Assembly: GCA_958353395.1 (NCBI GenBank)
Contig: CATWSG010000004.1
Coordinates: forward strand, 1-64,000
Direction of reading: 5' to 3'
DNA from: an uncultured Collinsella sp.
GTDB lineage: Bacteria > Actinomycetota > Coriobacteriia > Coriobacteriales > Coriobacteriaceae
DNA length: 64,000 nt
Position numbers and translations under genes: made by a program. Positions 59,838 to 64,000 of the stretch are shown here, piece after piece. A model generated the notes under the pieces. That model worked only from the letters and a program-made list of their open reading frames with translations, was not told where the DNA came from and did not search any database. Each line of letters begins with the position of its first letter. Position 1 is the stretch's first letter.

Positions 59838-60587
59838 TCACCGACCCAACATGAATTCCATCGCACGGAGGCGCTGATCGGTGTGCGTCGCAGCCCAAAC
59901 ATGCGAAAGCCCCAACAAAAATGCAGCGGTATGGGGATCGATCCTCTCGACCATGAGCGCATCGAAAGTCATGGACATGAGGGCGCGCAGCCACGCGACC
60001 TCACCGGTCGACACCAGTTCGGCACCCGGAACGCTCGACGCGCACGACCCGCACATGAGACCGCCCGCCTGTGGTGAAAAATACGACAGCATGGGGTCTC
60101 CGCACAGCACGCATGCCGAAAAATCGGGTCGGTAGCCAACGTGCGACAGCAGTTTAAAGACAAAGGCCGCCACAAGTAGATCCATATGCGCCGCATCGAG
60201 CCCGCTGCCCACCAGGGCAAGCGCTCGCTGCGTGATGGCAAAGGTAAACGGGTCCTCGGCGTCCTCGAATGAGCACACGCGCGCGACCTCGGCAATCGCG
60301 CTTGCGGCGCATGTCGTCTCGTAATCGGGTGCAACGCCGAGCGGAGCCTCCATAAGCTCAGCCTGGGAAACCACGTCAAGCGACCGTCCATGCGCAAGCA
60401 GCATATCGACGGTGCAGAACAGCTCGCAGCGCGCAGCCAGACGCCCACCGGGTTTGCGGGCACCCTTTGCCACAGCACGAACCTGCCGACCCCGCTCGTC
60501 AAGCATCGTCAGGATCAGGTCCGTCTCTTTGAGCTTCGTCTTGTCGAGGACAAGCGCTTTCGTGCGATATGTGCGAGAACCTGCCAT
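59838..60587 (-). CDS. recO: DNA repair protein RecO
   Basis: RecO loads RecA at gaps with RecR. The 249-residue protein has an OB-fold N-terminus (YRTKALVLDKTKLKETDLILTMLDERGRQVRAVAKGARKPGGRLAARCE, about 6-54) and a zinc-binding C-terminal part with four cysteines (CVLCGDP and CGSC). It lies 15 bases after era, a conserved order. Confidence 0.94.
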   Translation of the reverse strand: MAGSRTYRTKALVLDKTKLKETDLILTMLDERGRQVRAVAKGARKPGGRLAARCELFCTVDMLLAHGRSLDVVSQAELMEAPLGVAPDYETTCAASAIAEVARVCSFEDAEDPFTFAITQRALALVGSGLDAAHMDLLVAAFVFKLLSHVGYRPDFSACVLCGDPMLSYFSPQAGGLMCGSCASSVPGAELVSTGEVAWLRALMSMTFDALMVERIDPHTAAFLLGLSHVWAATHTDQRLRAMEFMLGR

Positions 60588-60602
60588 TCGCGCCGCGTGT
60601 CC

Positions 60603-61670
60603 CTAATCTTCGGCATTGTAGCCAAGGCGGCGAATCTGAGCCTCGTCGTCACGCCAGCCGGCCTTGACCTTCACGTCCAGCTCCAAAAAGACCTGGGTGC
60701 CAAAGATGCGCTCAAGGTCGCGACGGGCGTCGATACCGATATGTTTGATCATCTCGCCGCCCTTGCCAATGATGATGCCCTTCTGCCCCTCACGCTCAAC
60801 GTAAATGGTGGCGTGCACGCGCAGCACCTTCTTGGTCTGCTCGAGCGCATCGCAGATCACGCCCACGGAGTGCGGGATCTCATCACGGGTGCGGCGCAAG
60901 ACCTTCTCGCGCACAAACTCGGCAACGAGCGTCTCATCGGAAGCGTCGGTACCCATGTCCTCGGGGAACCAACGCGGACCCTCGGGCAAAAAGTGCGCAA
61001 CGGTCTCGATAAAAGCATCGACGTTGAAGTTCTTGACCGACGACGTCACGATCTCGTCGTCATATTCCATGAGCTCATGGGCCGCCTTGAGCTGCTCCAT
61101 GACCTGGGCGGGATCGGCCTCATCGGCCTTGGTGAGCACCAGGACCTTCTTGGAACGGGCGCATCTGACGCGCTCGGCAACCCAAGCGTCTCCCCTGCCG
61201 ATCGGCTTGGTGGCATCAATCAAAAACGCGACGACATCGACATCGTTCAGCTCGAACAACGCGCTCTTGTTGAGCTCGGATCCCAGACCGTCCTTGGGCT
61301 TATGAATACCCGGGGTATCGACAAAGACCAGCTGGTAGCCGGGACGGTTGACGACGGCGCGCATGCGGCGGCGGGTCGTCTGGGCCACCGGTGAGGTGAT
61401 GGCGACCTTTTTGCCATAGCAGGCATTAAGCAATGTGGACTTGCCTGCGTTCGGGCGTCCGACCAGGGCCACGAAGCCGCTGCGGAAACCAGGCTCAACG
61501 TCGCCAAAGCCCGCGAGGTTCTCATCCTCGTCGCACAGGGCGTCGAGCTCCTCATCGCTCATGCCCTCAAACGGGTCGAACTCCTCGACTTCCTCGAGCT
61601 CCTCGGTATCCACCGCGTCCAGGGACTCGTCGTCCAAAATCTCATCGGCAGACTTCATATTGTCGGACAT
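60603..61670 (-). CDS. era: GTPase Era with acidic N-terminal extension
   Basis: Era is a 16S rRNA-binding GTPase for 30S maturation. After a strongly acidic extension of about 60 residues (SADEILDDESLDAVDTEELE and on), the usual Era begins: GRPNAGKSTLLN (about 73-84), DTPGIHKP, TKAD and the KH domain IIIGKGGEMIKHIGIDARRDLE. At 355 residues it is about 55 longer than typical. The extension starts at an ATG (61670) with SD AAAGGGA, so it seems real. Confidence 0.95.
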   Translation of the reverse strand: MSDNMKSADEILDDESLDAVDTEELEEVEEFDPFEGMSDEELDALCDEDENLAGFGDVEPGFRSGFVALVGRPNAGKSTLLNACYGKKVAITSPVAQTTRRRMRAVVNRPGYQLVFVDTPGIHKPKDGLGSELNKSALFELNDVDVVAFLIDATKPIGRGDAWVAERVRCARSKKVLVLTKADEADPAQVMEQLKAAHELMEYDDEIVTSSVKNFNVDAFIETVAHFLPEGPRWFPEDMGTDASDETLVAEFVREKVLRRTRDEIPHSVGVICDALEQTKKVLRVHATIYVEREGQKGIIIGKGGEMIKHIGIDARRDLERIFGTQVFLELDVKVKAGWRDDEAQIRRLGYNAED

Positions 61671-61682
61671 GGGAATCCCTTT

Positions 61683-62060
61683 CTAAATAAAGCCGAGCGC
61701 GTGGGCAAATACCAGCACGCCCACAATCGCGGCGGTGATGGAAAGAATGTAAACAGAGGCGGCGGCGATGTCCTTCGCACGCTTGGCCAGCGGATGGAGC
61801 TCCTGGGTCGCTAGGTCGACGATAGCCTCCATAGCGGTGTTGCACAGCTCGCCGTGAATCACCAGGCCACAACAGATGATAATCGTAGCCCAATCGGCAA
61901 TGTCGAGGCCCACGATACAGCCGGCAATGACAGTGCACACGCCCGCCACGAGCATGACCTTGATGTTGCGCTCGGTCTTGACGGCGGTGACGAAGCCCTC
62001 CATGGCGTAGGAAAACGACTTTAAGAAGGACGGATGATCCTTGTTCGATCCGGGAATCAT
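61683..62060 (-). CDS. dgkA: Undecaprenol/diacylglycerol kinase
   Basis: A 125-residue DgkA-type membrane kinase with three membrane helices and the family motif GELCNTAMEAIVDLATQELHPLAKRAKDIAAA (about 69-100), including the catalytic Glu. In Gram-positives this type mostly phosphorylates undecaprenol. The order phoH-ybeY-dgkA-era-recO matches Firmicutes; a cdd gene is missing. Confidence 0.92.
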   Translation of the reverse strand: MIPGSNKDHPSFLKSFSYAMEGFVTAVKTERNIKVMLVAGVCTVIAGCIVGLDIADWATIIICCGLVIHGELCNTAMEAIVDLATQELHPLAKRAKDIAAASVYILSITAAIVGVLVFAHALGFI

Positions 62061-62069
62061 AGACGGCTC

Positions 62070-62579
62070 CTAGTCGTGGGCGTGGTTGGTGATGGGGCCG
62101 ACGTGGACTAGCTTGGGGTCCTCGCCGCGCTCGAGCGCCAGATCGCGCAGGATGGCGTCCTCGCGGGCCTCCATGACCTCGGCCTCGTCGTCCTCGATAT
62201 GGTCATAGCCCAGCAGGTGCAGCATGCCGTGTACGAGCATCAGACGACACTCGTCAGCGGGGCTATTGCCAAAACCGGGGGCCTGACGGGCAATAACCTG
62301 CGGGGCCAAGATGATATCGCCGAGCTCGAGCGTCTCGTCGGCGGGAATATCCTCGTCAAAGGCCGAGTCGCATTCAAACGAGAGCACATCGGTGGTGCGG
62401 TCGATACCGCGCCACTCGTGGTTGAGCTCGTGCATCTCGTCCTCGTCGACATACGAAAGGGAAATCTCGACTTCACGCTCAACGCCCTCGACGGCAAGCA
62501 CAACCTCGCAGATGTGCTCCACCTCCTGCGCGTCGAGCAGCGTATCGAGCTCGGCATCGTTGCTGATCAATACACTCAA
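62070..62579 (-). CDS. ybeY: Endoribonuclease YbeY
   Basis: YbeY is a zinc-dependent RNase for 16S rRNA 3' end maturation and quality control. The 169-residue protein holds the motif LMLVHGMLHLLGYDH (HxxxHxxGxDH, about 112-126) and the upstream TDVLSFE. The C-terminal tail (about 140-169) is longer than usual. The ATG overlaps the phoH stop by 4 bases. Confidence 0.95.
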   Translation of the reverse strand: MSVLISNDAELDTLLDAQEVEHICEVVLAVEGVEREVEISLSYVDEDEMHELNHEWRGIDRTTDVLSFECDSAFDEDIPADETLELGDIILAPQVIARQAPGFGNSPADECRLMLVHGMLHLLGYDHIEDDEAEVMEAREDAILRDLALERGEDPKLVHVGPITNHAHD

Positions 62580-63562
62580 CGGGACTCCTTTCGGTCACGT
62601 ACGCGCTTCTCGCGCACATCATCATAAGTATCGTATGCCTCGACGATACGTCCCACCAAGGCATGGCGCACCACGTCGGCACGCTCGAGGTGCGAAAATG
62701 CGACATCATCGACACGGCCCAAAATCTTCTCGACATCCGCCAAGCCACCACGACGACCCACCAGGTCACGCTGGCTCAGGTCGCCGGTAATCACGAACTT
62801 GGAGTTGAAGCCCAGGCGCGTCAGGAACATCTTCATCTGCTCGGGCGTGGTATTTTGCGCCTCGTCGAGCACCACGAAGGCATCACTCAGCGTGCGACCG
62901 CGCATGTAGGCAAGCGGGGCGATCTCGATCACGCCGCGCTCCATAAGCTCATCGGTGCGCTCGCGATCCATCATGTCAAAAAGGGCGTCGTAAAGCGGAC
63001 GCATGTAGGGATCGATCTTTTCCTCGAGGGTGCCGGGCAAAAAGCCCAGATTCTCCCCCGCCTCGACAACCGGACGCGTCAAGATCAGACGGCCCACCTC
63101 GTGACGCTTGAGCGCGGCAACGGCGAGCGCCATAGCCAGATAGGTCTTACCGGTACCGGCAGGACCCAAGCCAAACGTGATGGTATGCGAGCGGATGGCA
63201 TCCACATAGCGCTTTTGCCCGAGCGTCTTGGGGCGAATGACGCGGCCGCGATACGAAAGCAGCACGTCATCGCGAAGCGACGTAGCCTCGTGCTCACCGT
63301 CGCGCAAGACGGCCAGGCAGCGAGAGACATCGTCGGCAGACAGCGTGCGCCCGGCGGCCGCCTCGCGAAAAGCGTGCTCGAAAAAGCGCGCCACGAGTTC
63401 GACCTCGTCCGGGTCGCCGCTCACGGAGATGCTATCGCCACGGGCGACCACATGGGCGCGAACCAAGCTCTCAAGCGCACGAAGGACGCCGTCGCCGGCG
63501 CCCAAAACGCGCGAGGGATCAATTCCCTCGGGAACGGTAAGTCTAATCTTCGAGGCTTCCAT
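62576..63562 (-). CDS. PhoH family ATPase (PhoL type)
   Basis: A 328-residue PhoH-like ATPase with an N-terminal KH-like region (about 5-85) and a P-loop domain with FGLGPAGTGKTYLAMA (about 131-146), LTRPVVEAGENLGFLPGTLEEKIDPYMRPLYDAL, VVLDEAQNTTPEQMKMFLTRLG (Walker B) and ITGDLSQRDL. I use ATG 63562 (MEASKIRLTV). It starts inside the end of the mtaB-like gene. The PhoH-YbeY pairing suggests RNA processing. Confidence 0.93.
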   Translation of the reverse strand: MEASKIRLTVPEGIDPSRVLGAGDGVLRALESLVRAHVVARGDSISVSGDPDEVELVARFFEHAFREAAAGRTLSADDVSRCLAVLRDGEHEATSLRDDVLLSYRGRVIRPKTLGQKRYVDAIRSHTITFGLGPAGTGKTYLAMALAVAALKRHEVGRLILTRPVVEAGENLGFLPGTLEEKIDPYMRPLYDALFDMMDRERTDELMERGVIEIAPLAYMRGRTLSDAFVVLDEAQNTTPEQMKMFLTRLGFNSKFVITGDLSQRDLVGRRGGLADVEKILGRVDDVAFSHLERADVVRHALVGRIVEAYDTYDDVREKRVRDRKESR

Positions 63563-64000
63563 GAACCTCCCTGCGTGCATGGACCAAGCCGGAATCATCG
63601 ACTCCGATGATAGCAACATCGAGCAGGCACGGGGCTGTAAGTCCACAGGTATCGTCAAGACGGGCATGATGGAACGAGCCGAGCGTCAGGTTGTCACCAT
63701 ACTCGAGCACGGCACGCTCGACCGTGCCCACGCGACGACGAGCGTCGGCAATAGCGAGCTCCTGTGCGGCGGCCCGCATACGGCGGCTGCGCTCGGCCAT
63801 AACCTCGGGTGGCACCTGGTCGGGCATGTCGGCAGCAAGGGTACCGGGACGCTTGCTGTAGCGGAACACGTGCATACGCGAGAAACCCACACGGCGGCAC
63901 AGCGCCAGCGATTCCTCGAACTCCTCGTCCGTCTCACCAGGAAAACCGACGATGACATCGCACGAAAGGGACGCCTGGGGCAAGATGGCACGAATCATAC
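63543..64000 (-). CDS. MtaB-like tRNA methylthiotransferase, 3' part (truncated by window)
   Basis: The C-terminal part of a radical SAM methylthiotransferase; its start lies beyond the window. Visible are SCDVIVGFPGETDEEFEESLALCRRVGFSRMHVFRYSKRPGT (SAM-barrel end, as in MiaB/RimO/MtaB) and a shortened TRAM-like end. The FSRMHVFRYSKRPGT segment fits the MtaB type that modifies t6A37. It overlaps phoH by 20 bases. Confidence 0.85.
   Translation of the reverse strand, partial: MIRAILPQASLSCDVIVGFPGETDEEFEESLALCRRVGFSRMHVFRYSKRPGTLAADMPDQVPPEVMAERSRRMRAAAQELAIADARRRVGTVERAVLEYGDNLTLGSFHHARLDDTCGLTAPCLLDVAIIGVDDSGLVHARREVHGSLED

Overview
The window looks like a chromosomal segment of a Collinsella, most likely C. 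aerofaciens or a close relative. Reasons: it is GC-rich with strong CGC/GCC codon bias, gene order mixes Firmicute-like and actinobacterial patterns (DUF512-der-plsY-gpsA; rny-spoVS-miaB; pgsA-FHA/GarA-MerR/FtsR), and it carries a short-chain dehydrogenase whose sequence matches, from memory, the 7beta-hydroxysteroid dehydrogenase characterised from C. aerofaciens. No database search was possible, so all family names rest on motifs and recall.

Layout. 1-3.6 kb: tRNA-Val, a DUF559/Vsr-like nuclease-fold gene of accessory type, and a 646-bp perfect direct duplication (1835-2480 and 2948-3593). Each copy contains a palindromic element, a very GC-rich block, and a tRNA-Ala with promoter and terminator; tRNA-Met/Ile2 lies between the copies. 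3.6-20.7 kb, all plus strand: a dense housekeeping run with ABC-F ATPase, M50 protease, ScpA/ScpB, RluB, Cmk, PlsC, IspH, DUF512 radical SAM, Der, PlsY, GpsA, Rpe, cysteine desulfurase, Nif3-like, zinc-ribbon protein and CoaBC, then tRNA-Pro. It links chromosome segregation, ribosome/tRNA maturation, phospholipid synthesis and cofactor supply.

20.9-26.3 kb is the accessory region: a Flp-type pilin fused to a DUF6273 domain with a G10 tract between its ribosome-binding site and its mature N-terminus, a divergent 718-residue membrane protein with a PH-like domain and a glycine-zipper segment, a decayed IS30-type transposase fragment, imperfect repeats flanking the two genes, and the 7beta-HSDH gene. 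26.9-35 kb, mostly plus: CDP-alcohol phosphatidyltransferase, GarA-like FHA protein, FtsR-like MerR regulator, Apt, a RipA-like NlpC/P60 hydrolase, DegV, DUF1836 regulator (minus), TrxB (minus) and an MGDG/UgtP-type glycosyltransferase.

35-38 kb is an SOS locus: lexA (with a downstream DUF1624 membrane gene) faces a LysM division-inhibitor-like gene followed by nrdR and dut, with three SOS boxes between them. 38.3-64 kb, minus strand: HflX, MiaA, MiaB, SpoVS, a GHKL ATPase, RNase Y, RecX, RecA (with its own SOS box), PncC/CinA, PgsA, RimO, YajQ, a RodZ-like protein, FtsK, RNase J, PNPase, S15, RecO, Era, DgkA, YbeY, PhoH and the 3' part of an MtaB-like methylthiotransferase. RNase Y, RNase J, PNPase and YbeY put much of the RNA-turnover machinery in one window.

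Two families of long intergenic hairpins with conserved apical sequences and divergent outer stems occur at 34.95-35.36 kb and 56.57-56.97 kb. In the second family an inner stem changes on both sides, which argues for a selected fold. These hairpins, the G-tract pilin with its partner gene, and the shared DegV/DUF1836 operator-like motif are the least explained signals here.
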